The notes: generated by a model not told the origin, from the letters alone. Shown: positions 28,366 to 37,933, numbered from the stretch's first letter. The stretch: DNA of 64,000 bases from Starkeya sp. ORNL1 (GCF_012971745.1 NZ_CP048834.1:5527001-5591000); one strand, 5' to 3'. Numbers and translations are program-made.

Positions 28366-29940
28366 TCACCCCCGCCGGGTGCCCGCGCTGCGGCGGGCGG
28401 CGGTCTTGCGGGCAGGGGACTTCTTCACTGCCGCTTCAGTGCCGCCGGCCTTCTTCGCTGCCGCACGCTTGTGGCTGGTGGCCGCGCTGGAGTCCGGCTT
28501 CGACTTCTCCGCCTTCTTCTCGATGGTCACGAGGCGCAGCACATTGGTGGTGCCGGGTTGGGCGAAGGGCACGCCGGCGGTGATGGCGAGACGATCGCCC
28601 GGACCGGCGAAGCCCTGGTCGGTGGCGATGTGGGTCGCCTTGCTGGCGATCTCGGCGAAGGTGTGGATCTCCTCCGGCGCATGCACGACATGCACGCCGT
28701 AGGACATCACCAGCTTGCGCGCGGTGGCGAGGCGGCTGGCAATGCCGATGATCGGGATGCGCGGGCGCTCACGCGCGGCGTGCAGCGTCGTGGTGCCCGA
28801 CAGCGTGTAGGTGACGATGGCGGCAGCGTTGATGGCGTTGGCGGCGTGGTAGGCGGCCTGCGTCACCGCGTCGGCAATCGAGTGGCCGGGCTCGGGGCGC
28901 TGCGAATCGATGATGGCGCGATAGCCAGGGTCGCATTCCACCTGCTTGATGATCTGGTCCATCATCGCCACCGCCTCGACCGGATACTGGCCGGCCGCGC
29001 TCTCGGCGGAGAGCATCACGGCGTCCGCGCCCTCATAGACGGCGTTGGCGACGTCGGAGACTTCGGCGCGGGTCGGCACCGGCGCGGTGATCATCGATTC
29101 CAGCATCTGGGTGGCGACGATGACCGGCTTGCCGAGGCGGCGTGACTCGCGGATGACGCGCTTCTGCAGCGCCGGCAATTCGGGGAGCGAGAGCTCGACG
29201 CCGAGGTCGCCGCGGGCGAACATGATGCTGTCGGACAGCTCGATGATCTCGGTGAGGTGCTCGACCGCCGCCGGCTTCTCCAGCTTCAGATTGACGTCGG
29301 CGCGATCCTGGATGAGTTCCTTGGCCTCGAGGATGTCCTCGGGCCGCTGCACGAACGACAGCGCGATCCATTCGACGCCGAGGTCCAGGGCGAAGGCGAG
29401 GTCGCCCTTGTCCTTCTCGGTCAGCGAGGAGACCGGCAGCACCACGTCGGGAACGTTGAAGCCCTTGTTGTTGGACAGCCGGGTGCCGGCGACCACTTCG
29501 GCCTCGATAAAGCCGCGGCCCTTCTTCGCCACACGGACGCGGACCTTGCCGTCGTCGAGCAGCACGGTCGAGCCCTCATGCAGGGCCTCGAGAATCTCGG
29601 GATGCGGAATGGGGATGCGCTTGGCATCACCCGGCGCCGAATCGCTGTCGAAGCGAACGGTCGTGCCGGGCGTGAGTGTGATAAAACCGTCGACGAACTT
29701 GCCGAGGCGCAGCTTCGGACCCTGCATGTCGGCGAGCACGCCGATCGGGCGGCCGGTTTCCTTTTCCAGCGCCCGGACGATGCCATAGATGCGGCCGTGA
29801 TCGGCCTGCGTGCCATGGCTGAAATTCATCCGGAAGACGTCCACGCCCGCCTCGAAGAGAGCCTTGATCTTCTCCGGGCTCGAAGAAGCGGGGCCGAGGG
29901 TCGCCACGATCTTGGTCGCGCGTTCCCGCCTGCTGTGCAT
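28366..29940 (-). CDS. pyk: Pyruvate kinase with basic C-terminal tail
   Basis: A 524-residue enzyme that makes pyruvate and ATP from phosphoenolpyruvate and ADP. Core motifs are KIVATLGPASSS, FRMNFSHGTQADH, LADMQGPKLRLG, the MFARGDLGVEL region and VATQMLESMI. The normal enzyme ends around residue 473. Residues 474-524 are an added Lys/Ala/Arg-rich tail (EKKAEKSKPD, HKRAAAKKAGG, KKSPARKTAARR) resembling histone-H1-like tails. The ATG at 29940 begins the conserved N-terminus; open frame upstream is not part of the family. A strong CBS or allosteric domain is not visible. Confidence 0.95.
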   Translation of the reverse strand: MHSRRERATKIVATLGPASSSPEKIKALFEAGVDVFRMNFSHGTQADHGRIYGIVRALEKETGRPIGVLADMQGPKLRLGKFVDGFITLTPGTTVRFDSDSAPGDAKRIPIPHPEILEALHEGSTVLLDDGKVRVRVAKKGRGFIEAEVVAGTRLSNNKGFNVPDVVLPVSSLTEKDKGDLAFALDLGVEWIALSFVQRPEDILEAKELIQDRADVNLKLEKPAAVEHLTEIIELSDSIMFARGDLGVELSLPELPALQKRVIRESRRLGKPVIVATQMLESMITAPVPTRAEVSDVANAVYEGADAVMLSAESAAGQYPVEAVAMMDQIIKQVECDPGYRAIIDSQRPEPGHSIADAVTQAAYHAANAINAAAIVTYTLSGTTTLHAARERPRIPIIGIASRLATARKLVMSYGVHVVHAPEEIHTFAEIASKATHIATDQGFAGPGDRLAITAGVPFAQPGTTNVLRLVTIEKKAEKSKPDSSAATSHKRAAAKKAGGTEAAVKKSPARKTAARRSAGTRRG

Positions 29941-30125
29941 GGATTCCTCCGTCTGGTGACCGGCTTCTGCCGGATGTCCGCGTTGCCGCCGACGTGTTGA
30001 TATGAACCAAAACCGGCGCGCTGTCTCTCGGCAGTTATCTTGCACCGCAGCGTGTCGATTTGGCGACGAAGCCGGCAAAGGGTACGACTTTCGAACAATG
30101 GCCGGGGCCTCTTGCTGGCATTCGT

Positions 30126-30144
30126 AATTCTGTATACCAATACA
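30126..30144. promoter_or_regulatory. Possible operator between pyk and pyc
   Basis: TGTAT-ACCA-ATACA (30131-30144) is a perfect 5+5 inverted repeat in the pyk-pyc divergent region. The minus-strand 19-mer TGTATTGGTATACAGAATT (30144-30126) agrees at 14 of 19 positions with 37161-37179 in front of the CBS-domain gene. The shared parts are TGTATTG at one end and CAGAATT at the other. It may be a regulator site for both. The rest of the 417-bp gap shows no gene. Confidence 0.3.
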
Positions 30145-30357
30145 TTCTCCGACGCGGGAAGCCTCTGAGGATGCGCTCGCATGCCGCGGCATGCCTCGTG
30201 CATCGCAAGTTGCGTCCTGCATCCTGACACCGCGCGGTTTTCCTGCCGCGGCGGGGTCATGTCGGGGGCTCGTCTCTGCTCAGGGCGGGTCGGCCGCACG
30301 GGTGAAGGTCTACGCACGTAACGATTGCCGAGGCATCATCACAGGCTGGCCGCACCC

Positions 30358-33300
30358 ATGACCCGGAAAATCAAGAAGCTCCTCGTCGCCAACCGATCCG
30401 AGATCGCGATCCGCGTGTTCCGCGCCGCGACCGAGCTCGGCATCACCACGGTCGCCATCTATGCGGAGGAGGACAAGCTCTCGCTCCACCGCTTCAAGGC
30501 GGACGAAGCCTATCTGATCGGCCGCGGGCCATGGCTTGCGAAGCCGCTGGGCCCGATCGACGCTTACCTCTCGATCGATGAGGTGATCCGCGTCGCCAGG
30601 GAAGCCAGGGTCGACGCCATCCATCCCGGCTATGGCTTCCTGTCCGAAAGCCCCGAATTCGCGGAAGCCTGCGCCGAGGCCGGCATCGTCTTCATCGGGC
30701 CGAAGCCGCAAACCATGCGTGACCTCGGCAACAAGGTGGCGGCGCGCAACCTTGCGATCTCGGTCGGCGTGCCGGTGATGCCGGCGACCGATCCGCTCCC
30801 CGACGACAAGGCCGAGGTGCTGCGGCAGGCCGCGCAGGTTGGCTATCCGGTAATGCTGAAGGCAAGCTGGGGCGGTGGCGGGCGCGGCATGCGCCCGATC
30901 GACAGCGAGGACAAGCTGCTCGACGCGGTGATGACCGCGAAGCGCGAGGCCAAGGCCGCCTTCGGCAAGGACGAGGTCTATCTCGAAAAGCTGGTGCGCC
31001 GCGCCCGGCACGTCGAGGTGCAGATCCTCGGCGACACTTACGGCAATCTGGTGCACTTGTTCGAGCGCGATTGCTCGATCCAGCGCCGCAACCAGAAGGT
31101 GATCGAGCGCGCCCCGGCGCCTTATGTCGACGAAGCGACCCGCAAGGGACTCACCGATGCCGCGCTCGCCATCGGCAAGGCGACGAATTACATCGGCGCC
31201 GGCACCGTCGAGTTCCTGATGGATTCCGACACCGGCGCCTATTATTTCATCGAGGTCAATCCGCGCATCCAGGTCGAGCACACGGTGACGGAAGTCGTCA
31301 CCGGCCTCGACCTCATCAAGGCGCAGATCAAGATCCTCGAAGGCGGCCACATCGGCGATGTCACCGAGACCGGAATCCCGGCGCAGGACGGCATCCATCT
31401 CAACGGCCATGCGATGCAGTGCCGGATCACCACCGAGGATCCGGAGAACAACTTCATCCCGGACTATGGCCGCATCACCGCCTATCGCGGCGCCATGGGT
31501 TTCGGCATCCGCGTCGATGGCGGCACCGCCTATTCCGGCGCGGTGGTGACGCGCTTCTACGACCCGATGCTGGAGAAGGTCACCGCCTGGGCGCCGACCG
31601 CCGAAGAGGTGATCGCGCGCATGTACCGGGCGCTGCGCGAATACCGCATCCGCGGCGTCGCCACGAACCTGCCTTTCCTCGAGAATGTGCTGACGCATGA
31701 CGACTTCACGTCGTGCCGCTACACCACGCGCTTCATCGACACGACACCCGAGCTGTTCGATTTCGGTGCGCGCCGCGACCGCGCCACCAAGCTGCTGGCC
31801 TGGATCGCGGATGTCACGGTGAACGGCCATCCGGAGACCAAGGGCCGCGCCCGGCCGTCCGCCACCGCACGGGTGCCGGAGCCGCCGGCCTTCCTCAACG
31901 CGCCGCCGTCGGGCACGCGGCAGCTGCTGGAACAGCTCGGCCCGAAGGGCTTCGCCGACTGGATGCTGGCGCAAAAGCGGGTGCTCATCACCGACACCAC
32001 GATGCGCGATGCCCACCAGTCGCTGCTTGCCACCCGCATGCGCACCTATGACATCGCCCGCGTCGCGGATTCCTATGCGCGCGGCGTGCCGGAGCTGCTG
32101 TCGCTGGAATGCTGGGGTGGCGCGGCATTTGATGTCGCCATGCGGTTCCTGTCGGAAGACCCGTGGGAGCTGCTCGCCAAGGTGCGCGCCAGCGTGCCGA
32201 ACATCCTGACGCAGACGCTGGTGCGCGGCGCCAACGGCGTCGGCTACGCCAATTATCCCGACAATGTGGTGCGCTTCTTCATCCGCCAGGCGGCGGATGC
32301 CGGCATGGATATCTTCCGTGTCTTCGACTGCCTCAACTGGATCGAGAATATGCGCGTCTCGATCGACGAGGCGCTGAAGACCGGGAAGCTGGTGGAAGGC
32401 GCGATCTGCTATGCCGGCGACATGCTCGATCCTGCGCGGTCGAAGTACGATCTCAAATACTACATCTCCATGGCCAAGGAGCTGGAGAAGACCGGCATCC
32501 ATATCCTCGGCCTCAAGGACATGGGCGGCCTTGTCAAGCCGGCGGCGGCCAAGGTGCTGTTCAAGGCGCTGAAGGAAGAGATCGGCCTGCCGGTGCACTT
32601 CCACACCCATGACACGTCGGGTGTTTCCGGCGCCTCGGTGCTGGCGGCGGTGGATGCGGGGGTCGATGCCGTCGACCTCGCCATGGACGCCATGTCCGGC
32701 ATGACCTCGCAGCCTTGTCTCGGCTCCATCGTCGAAGCGCTGCGCGGCTCGGAGCGCGACACCGGGCTCGATCCGGAAGCGATCCGCCGCATCAGCTTCT
32801 ATTGGGAAGGCGTGCGTGCCCAGTACGCCGCCTTCGAGAGCGACCTCAAGGGGCCGGCCTCGGAGGTCTATCTGCACGAAATGCCAGGCGGGCAGTTCAC
32901 CAATCTCAAGGAGCAGGCGCGCTCCATGGGGCTGGAGAGCCGCTGGCACGAGGTGGCGAAGGCCTATCGCGATGCCAACGACCTGTTCGGCGACATCATC
33001 AAGGTGACGCCGTCCTCCAAGGTGGTGGGCGATCTCGCTTTGATGATGGTGAGCCAGGGGCTTTCCGCAGCAGACGTGCTCGACCCGAAGCGCGATGTCG
33101 CTTTCCCGGCATCTGCGGTGGCGATGCTGCATGGCGAATATGGCCAGCCGCTCGGTGGCTGGCCGGAGGCGTTGCAGAAGAAGGCGCTGAAGGGCGAGCC
33201 GCCGATCACGGTGCGCTATGGCTCGCTGCTCGCCGACGCCGATCTGGAGGCCGAGCGGGCCGAGGTGTCGAAGCTGGTCGGCCACACCGCCGATGACAAG

Positions 33301-33825
33301 GAACTGGCCTCCTATCTGATGTATCCGAAGGTGTTCTCCGACTTCGCGCCGGTGGTGGCGAAGTTCGGCCCGGTGTCCGCGCTGCCAACGCCGGTGTTCT
33401 TCTATGGCATGAAGCCCGGCGACGAGATCACCATCGAGATCGAACGCGGCAAGACGCTGCTGGTGCGCCTCACTGCGCTGGGCGAGACCCGTGATGACGG
33501 CCTCGTCGAAGTGTTCTTCGAGCTGAACGGCCAGCCGCGCATGATCGTCACCGCCGATCGCGCCGCGGTGCCGAAGGTTGCCGGCCGGCCGAAGGCGGAA
33601 CTGGGCAACGACCTGCACGTCGCCGCGCCGATGCCCGGCACGGTGTCCTCGCTCGGCGTGCATACCGGGCAGGAGGTGAAGGCCGGCGACGTGCTGCTCA
33701 CCATCGAGGCGATGAAGATGGAAACCGCGCTGCATGCTCCGCGCGCCGGTACGGTCGCGCAGATTCTGGTATCGCCGGGTAATTCGATCGACGCCAAGGA
33801 TTTGCTTGTTGTATTGGAAGAATAG
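30358..33825 (+). CDS. pyc: Pyruvate carboxylase
   Basis: A 1,155-residue biotin enzyme that makes oxaloacetate from pyruvate, bicarbonate and ATP. Domains in order: biotin carboxylase (KKLLVANRSEIAIRVFRAATE, HPGYGFLSE, KASWGGGGRGMR, EVNPRIQVEHTVTE), carboxyltransferase (TDTTMRDAHQSLLATRMR, RGANGVGYANYPDN, HFHTHDTSGV), the allosteric link, and a biotin carrier domain with Lys1120 in EAMKMET. It has the full single-chain length. The ATG at 30358 starts the conserved part. It heads a block that continues after 38 bp with pntAA. Confidence 0.97.
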   Translation: MTRKIKKLLVANRSEIAIRVFRAATELGITTVAIYAEEDKLSLHRFKADEAYLIGRGPWLAKPLGPIDAYLSIDEVIRVAREARVDAIHPGYGFLSESPEFAEACAEAGIVFIGPKPQTMRDLGNKVAARNLAISVGVPVMPATDPLPDDKAEVLRQAAQVGYPVMLKASWGGGGRGMRPIDSEDKLLDAVMTAKREAKAAFGKDEVYLEKLVRRARHVEVQILGDTYGNLVHLFERDCSIQRRNQKVIERAPAPYVDEATRKGLTDAALAIGKATNYIGAGTVEFLMDSDTGAYYFIEVNPRIQVEHTVTEVVTGLDLIKAQIKILEGGHIGDVTETGIPAQDGIHLNGHAMQCRITTEDPENNFIPDYGRITAYRGAMGFGIRVDGGTAYSGAVVTRFYDPMLEKVTAWAPTAEEVIARMYRALREYRIRGVATNLPFLENVLTHDDFTSCRYTTRFIDTTPELFDFGARRDRATKLLAWIADVTVNGHPETKGRARPSATARVPEPPAFLNAPPSGTRQLLEQLGPKGFADWMLAQKRVLITDTTMRDAHQSLLATRMRTYDIARVADSYARGVPELLSLECWGGAAFDVAMRFLSEDPWELLAKVRASVPNILTQTLVRGANGVGYANYPDNVVRFFIRQAADAGMDIFRVFDCLNWIENMRVSIDEALKTGKLVEGAICYAGDMLDPARSKYDLKYYISMAKELEKTGIHILGLKDMGGLVKPAAAKVLFKALKEEIGLPVHFHTHDTSGVSGASVLAAVDAGVDAVDLAMDAMSGMTSQPCLGSIVEALRGSERDTGLDPEAIRRISFYWEGVRAQYAAFESDLKGPASEVYLHEMPGGQFTNLKEQARSMGLESRWHEVAKAYRDANDLFGDIIKVTPSSKVVGDLALMMVSQGLSAADVLDPKRDVAFPASAVAMLHGEYGQPLGGWPEALQKKALKGEPPITVRYGSLLADADLEAERAEVSKLVGHTADDKELASYLMYPKVFSDFAPVVAKFGPVSALPTPVFFYGMKPGDEITIEIERGKTLLVRLTALGETRDDGLVEVFFELNGQPRMIVTADRAAVPKVAGRPKAELGNDLHVAAPMPGTVSSLGVHTGQEVKAGDVLLTIEAMKMETALHAPRAGTVAQILVSPGNSIDAKDLLVVLEE

Positions 33826-33863
33826 CTGGGACAAAGCGTGAGAATAAGAAAGTCGGAGGGAAC

Positions 33864-35027
33864 ATGCGGATAGCGGTTGTCAAAGAGAGCTCTGATTTGG
33901 AGCCACGGGTAGCCTTGTCTTCGGACACGGCGAAGCGGTTTGCGGCCTTGGGGGCCGAGGTTGTGGTGGCGTCGGGGGCGGGACTGCGGTCGGGGATCCT
34001 GGACGCGGACTATGCGGCGGTGGCGGCGACGATCGTGCCCTCCAATGCCGAGGCGATCAGTGGCTCGGACGTGATCCTGGCGGTGCGCCGGCCGGAGGCT
34101 GGGGAGCTTGCGGGCGTGAAGCCGGGGGCGCTGGTGATCGCGATCGCCGATCCCTACGGCCACGAGGCGGAACTCGGTGCGATCGCGGCGACCGGGGCCT
34201 CGCTGTTCGCGATGGAGCTGATGCCGCGCATCACCCGGGCGCAGGTGATGGACGTGCTGTCGAGCCAGGCCAACCTCGCCGGCTACCGCGCGGTGGTGGA
34301 TGCGGCGGGCGAGTTCGGCCGGGCGTTCCCGATGATGATGACGGCGGCGGGCACGGTACCGGCGGCGCGGGTGTTCGTGATGGGCGCGGGCGTGGCGGGG
34401 CTGCAGGCGGTGGCCACCGCACGGCGGCTCGGCGCGGTGGTGTCGGCGACCGATGTGCGGCCGGCGGCCAAGGAGCAGGTGGAGAGCCTGGGCGGCAAGT
34501 TCATCGCGGTCGAGGACGAGGAGTTCAAGCAGGCGGAGACCGCGGGCGGCTACGCCAAGGCGATGTCGGCGGAGTACCAGGCCAAGCAGGCGGCGCTGGT
34601 GGCGAGCCACATCGCCAAGCAGGACATAGTCATTACCACGGCGCTGATCCCGGGCCGTCCGGCACCGAAGCTGGTCTCGGCGGCGATGGTGGCCTCGATG
34701 AAGCCGGGCTCGGTGCTGATCGACCTCGCGGTGGAGCGCGGCGGCAATGTCGAGGGTGCGGTCCCCGGCGAGGTGGTGACGACGGCCAATGGGGCGAAGA
34801 TCGTCGGCTACCTCAACGTGCCGGGGCGACTGGCGGCGACCTCGTCGCAGCTCTACGCCAAGAACCTCTATGCCTTCGTCGAGACGCTGATCGACAAGAC
34901 GTCGAAGAGCCTCGCCGTGAAGTGGGACGACGAGCTGGTGAAGGCGACGCTGCTGACCAAGGACGGCGCGGTGGTGCACCCGTCGTTCAAGCCTGCGGAT
35001 GTCGCGGCGGACGCGCCGGCGTCGTAG
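33864..35027 (+). CDS. pntAA: NAD(P) transhydrogenase subunit alpha, part 1 (NAD-binding)
   Basis: A 387-residue soluble domain I of proton-pumping transhydrogenase, which binds NADH. Typical parts are RIAVVKES at the start, RITRAQVMDVLSSQANLAGY, the Rossmann turn VFVMGAGVAGLQAVATARRLGA, and DIVITTALIPGRPAPKLV. A GGAGGG ribosome site precedes the ATG. It does not continue into the membrane part, which is the separate pntAB gene after 168 bp. This three-gene layout is typical of alphaproteobacteria such as Rhodospirillum. Confidence 0.96.
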   Translation: MRIAVVKESSDLEPRVALSSDTAKRFAALGAEVVVASGAGLRSGILDADYAAVAATIVPSNAEAISGSDVILAVRRPEAGELAGVKPGALVIAIADPYGHEAELGAIAATGASLFAMELMPRITRAQVMDVLSSQANLAGYRAVVDAAGEFGRAFPMMMTAAGTVPAARVFVMGAGVAGLQAVATARRLGAVVSATDVRPAAKEQVESLGGKFIAVEDEEFKQAETAGGYAKAMSAEYQAKQAALVASHIAKQDIVITTALIPGRPAPKLVSAAMVASMKPGSVLIDLAVERGGNVEGAVPGEVVTTANGAKIVGYLNVPGRLAATSSQLYAKNLYAFVETLIDKTSKSLAVKWDDELVKATLLTKDGAVVHPSFKPADVAADAPAS

Positions 35028-35043
35028 GGGTCTTCCAACACCA

Positions 35044-35126
35044 CCCTCATGCCCGGGCCTGATCCGGGCACCCAGGGCTTCGGAGCCGGGTTGATCCCCG
35101 GGTGAAGCCCGGGGACGGGATGAGGG
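35044..35126. repeat. Palindromic repeat between pntAA and pntAB
   Basis: The outer arms CCCTCAT (35044-35050) and ATGAGGG (35120-35126) enclose two inner hairpins, GCCCGGGCCTGATCCGGGC and TCCCCGGGTGAAGCCCGGGGA. It splits an otherwise tight operon. In RNA it would form a large structure between the two coding regions and could change the ratio of the two subunits. Confidence 0.7.
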
Positions 35127-35195
35127 CGAGCCAAGAACAGAGGGAAGCGGCGGGCGGCCCGAGGTGGCCGGCCCGGCAGGATCGGGGAGAGCAAC

Positions 35196-35636
35196 ATGGC
35201 CAATCCGGCAGCGATCGAGGCTGTGGAAGGGGCGAAGGCGGCGGCGGAAGTGGCGCGGCAGGCGGCGGAAGCCGCGGCGGCATACGCCGATGCTGCTGCG
35301 GCGGCGGCAGGAGCGGCGGCGCACGGGCTGTCGGGCGGGGCGATCGACCCGTTCGTGTTCCGGCTGGCGATCTTCGTGCTGGCGGTGTTCGTCGGCTATT
35401 ACGTGGTGTGGTCGGTGACGCCGGCGCTGCACACGCCGTTGATGAGCGTCACCAACGCCATCTCCTCGGTGATCGTGGTCGGGGCGCTGCTGGCGGTCGG
35501 GGTGGACCTGGCGGCGGAAGGCACCGGCTTTGCCCGCGGCTTCGGCTTCATCGGGCTGATCCTGGCTAGCGTGAACATCTTCGGCGGCTTCCTGGTCACC
35601 AGCCGGATGCTCGCCATGTACCAGAAGAAGAAGTGA
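35196..35636 (+). CDS. pntAB: NAD(P) transhydrogenase subunit alpha, part 2 (membrane)
   Basis: A 146-residue membrane subunit with three hydrophobic helices ([54 protein letters not shown]). It forms part of the proton channel. The first 45 residues are an Ala-rich helical lead-in ([20 protein letters not shown]), longer than in many homologues. GGGGAGAG precedes the ATG. It is followed after 13 bp by pntB. Confidence 0.95.
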   Translation: MANPAAIEAVEGAKAAAEVARQAAEAAAAYADAAAAAAGAAAHGLSGGAIDPFVFRLAIFVLAVFVGYYVVWSVTPALHTPLMSVTNAISSVIVVGALLAVGVDLAAEGTGFARGFGFIGLILASVNIFGGFLVTSRMLAMYQKKK

Positions 35637-35649
35637 GGGGCGGGGAACA

Positions 35650-37047
35650 ATGAACGCCAATCTGGTCGCTCTGCTGTATCTCGTCTCCGGGGTGCTGTTC
35701 ATCCTGGCGCTGCGCGGGCTGTCGAGCCCGGTGACGTCGCGCCAGGGCAATCTGTTCGGCATGGTCGGCATGGGGATCGCCATCCTGACCACGCTGGGCG
35801 CGAGCCCGCCGCACGGGGCATGGGGCTGGGCGCTGGTGCTGGGCGGGCTCGCCATCGGCGGCGGCGCCGGTGCCATCATCGCCAAGCGCATCGCCATGAC
35901 GCAGATGCCGCAGCTGGTGGCCGCGTTCCACTCGCTGGTGGGCCTCGCCGCGGTGATGGTGGCGGCCGCCGCGCTCTATGCGCCGGAAGCCTTCGGCATC
36001 GGCGCGGTCGGCGCCATCCACGGCCAGGCGCTGGTGGAGATGAGCCTCGGCGTCGCCATCGGCGCCATCACCTTCACCGGCTCGGTGATCGCGTTCGCCA
36101 AGCTGAACGGCAATATGAGCGGCAAACCGATCATGCTGCCGGGCCGCCACGTCATCAATGCCAGCCTCGCCATCCTCTTGGTGGTGCTGGTCGTGGTGCT
36201 GGTGCTGACCGAGAGCCATTTGGTGTTCTGGCTGATCGTGCTGGTCAGCCTGGTGCTGGGCGGCTTGATCATCGTGCCGATCGGCGGCGCCGACATGCCG
36301 GTGGTGGTGTCGATGCTGAACTCGTACTCCGGCTGGGCGGCGGCGGGCATCGGCTTCACGCTGGGCAACACCGCGCTGATCATCACCGGTGCGCTGGTCG
36401 GCTCCTCCGGCGCGATCCTGTCCTACATCATGTGCAAGGGGATGAACCGTTCCTTCATCTCGGTGATCCTCGGCGGCTTCGGCGGCGAGACCTCGGGGGG
36501 ACCTGCCGGCGTGGTGGAGACCCGTCCGGTGAAGCAGGGCTCGGCGGAGGACGCGGCGTTCATCATGAAGAACGCGGCCAAGGTGATCATCGTGCCGGGC
36601 TACGGCATGGCGGTGGCGCAGGCGCAGCACGCGCTCAGGGAAATGGCGGACAAGCTGAAGGAGGAGGGCGTCGAGGTCTCCTACGCCATCCATCCGGTGG
36701 CCGGGCGCATGCCCGGGCACATGAACGTGCTGCTGGCGGAAGCGAACGTGCCGTATGACGAGGTGTTCGAGCTCGAGGACATCAACTCGGAGTTCGCGCA
36801 GGCCGACGTGGCGTTCGTGATCGGCGCCAACGACGTGACCAACCCGGCGGCGAAGACCGACCCGCAGTCGCCGATCTTCGGCATGCCGATCCTCGACGTG
36901 GAGCGGGCCAAGACGGTGCTGTTCATCAAGCGCGGCATGGGCTCGGGCTATGCCGGTGTGGAGAACGAGCTGTTCTTCAAGGACAACACCATGATGCTGT
37001 TCGCCGACGCCAAGAAGATGGTTGAAGAGATCGTCAAAAACCTCTGA
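35650..37047 (+). CDS. pntB: NAD(P) transhydrogenase subunit beta
   Basis: A 465-residue subunit. The first 270 residues hold about eight or nine membrane helices (domain II). The C-terminal 190 residues are the NADP(H)-binding domain III: IVPGYGMAVAQAQHALREM, HPVAGRMPGHMNVLLAEA, FVIGANDVTNPAA, FIKRGMGSGYAGVEN. With pntAA and pntAB it makes NADPH from NADH using the proton gradient. A clear terminator follows at 37071. Confidence 0.97.
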   Translation: MNANLVALLYLVSGVLFILALRGLSSPVTSRQGNLFGMVGMGIAILTTLGASPPHGAWGWALVLGGLAIGGGAGAIIAKRIAMTQMPQLVAAFHSLVGLAAVMVAAAALYAPEAFGIGAVGAIHGQALVEMSLGVAIGAITFTGSVIAFAKLNGNMSGKPIMLPGRHVINASLAILLVVLVVVLVLTESHLVFWLIVLVSLVLGGLIIVPIGGADMPVVVSMLNSYSGWAAAGIGFTLGNTALIITGALVGSSGAILSYIMCKGMNRSFISVILGGFGGETSGGPAGVVETRPVKQGSAEDAAFIMKNAAKVIIVPGYGMAVAQAQHALREMADKLKEEGVEVSYAIHPVAGRMPGHMNVLLAEANVPYDEVFELEDINSEFAQADVAFVIGANDVTNPAAKTDPQSPIFGMPILDVERAKTVLFIKRGMGSGYAGVENELFFKDNTMMLFADAKKMVEEIVKNL

Positions 37048-37070
37048 CCACACACACCTTCACCAACACC

Positions 37071-37098
37071 AAAGGCCGGGAGAAATCCCGGCCTTTTT
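37071..37098 (+). terminator. Rho-independent terminator after pntB
   Basis: AAAGGCCGGG pairs perfectly with CCCGGCCTTT around the loop AGAAAT and is followed by further T residues. It lies 24 bp past the pntB stop and ends the pyc/pnt block. Confidence 0.9.
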
Positions 37099-37149
37099 GC
37101 TGTCCGCGCACTGAAGAAGAGGTTTGCCGCATTGCGGAATCGGTTTTCA

Positions 37150-37178
37150 TTGACGTCAGGTGTATTGCATACCAGAAT
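37150..37178 (+). promoter_or_regulatory. Predicted promoter of the CBS-domain gene
   Basis: TTGACG (37150-37155) and CAGAAT (37173-37178) are 17 bp apart, about 57 bp before the ATG. The spacer and -10 box contain the TGTATTG...CAGAATT motif also found upstream of pyc, so a shared regulator is possible. Confidence 0.4.
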
Positions 37179-37234
37179 TCGACCAAAGACTAAGAGTTCG
37201 AACGCGTCGCCCCGGCAACCAGAGGGAGGTCGCC

Positions 37235-37696
37235 ATGCTTGTCGCGGATCTCATGAAATCGAAGAACGCCCGCGTTCCCACCATCCGCATGACCGAAACG
37301 GTCGAGATGGCGGCGACGCTGCTGAACCGCGAGCGCATCGGCGCCGTGGTGGTGAAGGATGCCTGCGGTTCCGAGGGCGACACCGTGGTCGGCATCTTCT
37401 CCGAGCGCGACGTGGTGCGCGCCGTTGCCGAGCGCGGCGCTGCCGGGCTGAAGGCCAGGGTGGCCGACCTGATGTCGCGCAACATGATCTCCTGCACCAT
37501 GGAAGACACCGTCGACCATGTGCGGGCGCTGATGGACAGCCATCACATCCGCCATCTGCCGGTACTGGAAGATCACCAGATGGTCGGCGTGCTGAGCATC
37601 CGCGACGTGCTCGCCTTCGATGTGCGGCGGGCGCGGGAAGTCTCGCCGGTGCTGCAGGCGGGTGGTGGTGCCGGCGGGATGTCGCTGTCGGCGTAG
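37235..37696 (+). CDS. CBS-domain pair protein
   Basis: A 153-residue protein made of two CBS motifs and little else: VADLMKSKNARVPTI...TLLNRERIGAVVVKD...VVGIFSERDVVRAV and VADLMSRNMISCTMEDTVDHV...HHIRHLPVLEDHQMVGVLSIRDVL. Such pairs bind adenosine nucleotides such as AMP, ATP or NADH and act as energy sensors. GAGGGAGG lies just before the ATG at 37235; frame open further upstream is untranslated leader. It sits after the transhydrogenase terminator with its own promoter. The partner it controls is unknown. Confidence 0.9.
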   Translation: MLVADLMKSKNARVPTIRMTETVEMAATLLNRERIGAVVVKDACGSEGDTVVGIFSERDVVRAVAERGAAGLKARVADLMSRNMISCTMEDTVDHVRALMDSHHIRHLPVLEDHQMVGVLSIRDVLAFDVRRAREVSPVLQAGGGAGGMSLSA

Positions 37697-37717
37697 GGCG
37701 CGCTACCCCTCAGAGTG

Positions 37718-37900
37718 ACGTCATGGCCGGCCTCGTGCCGGCCATCTCGATTCTGGGGGTGGACGCGCCTACTTCAGCATCCTTCGAGGCTCGCTGCGCG
37801 AGCACCTCAGGATGACGTGGTTACAGGAGCAACCTTATCCTGAGCTGCCCGGCAAAGCCGGGCCGCGAAGGATGCGGCTGGGAGTTCTTCCCGGAACCGC
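37718..37900. repeat. Mosaic of short palindromic repeats
   Basis: Several inverted elements follow each other: CATGGCCGGCCTCGTGCCGGCCAT, CATCCTTCGAGGCTCGCTGCGCGAGCACCTCAGGATGACG and a piece around CTGCCCGGCAAAGCCGGG. The first resembles the element at 1727. It fills the gap between the convergent CBS-domain and rpoH genes; no gene is seen. Confidence 0.65.
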
Positions 37901-37933
37901 CTTACGGCCGTTCCGGGATGGCTTCCTTGGAGT

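Noticed and set aside
30310..33834. Minus-strand frame of over 1,100 codons opposite pyc
   Set aside because: It mirrors the pyc codons exactly in extent; no family pattern. It is caused by high GC at third positions.
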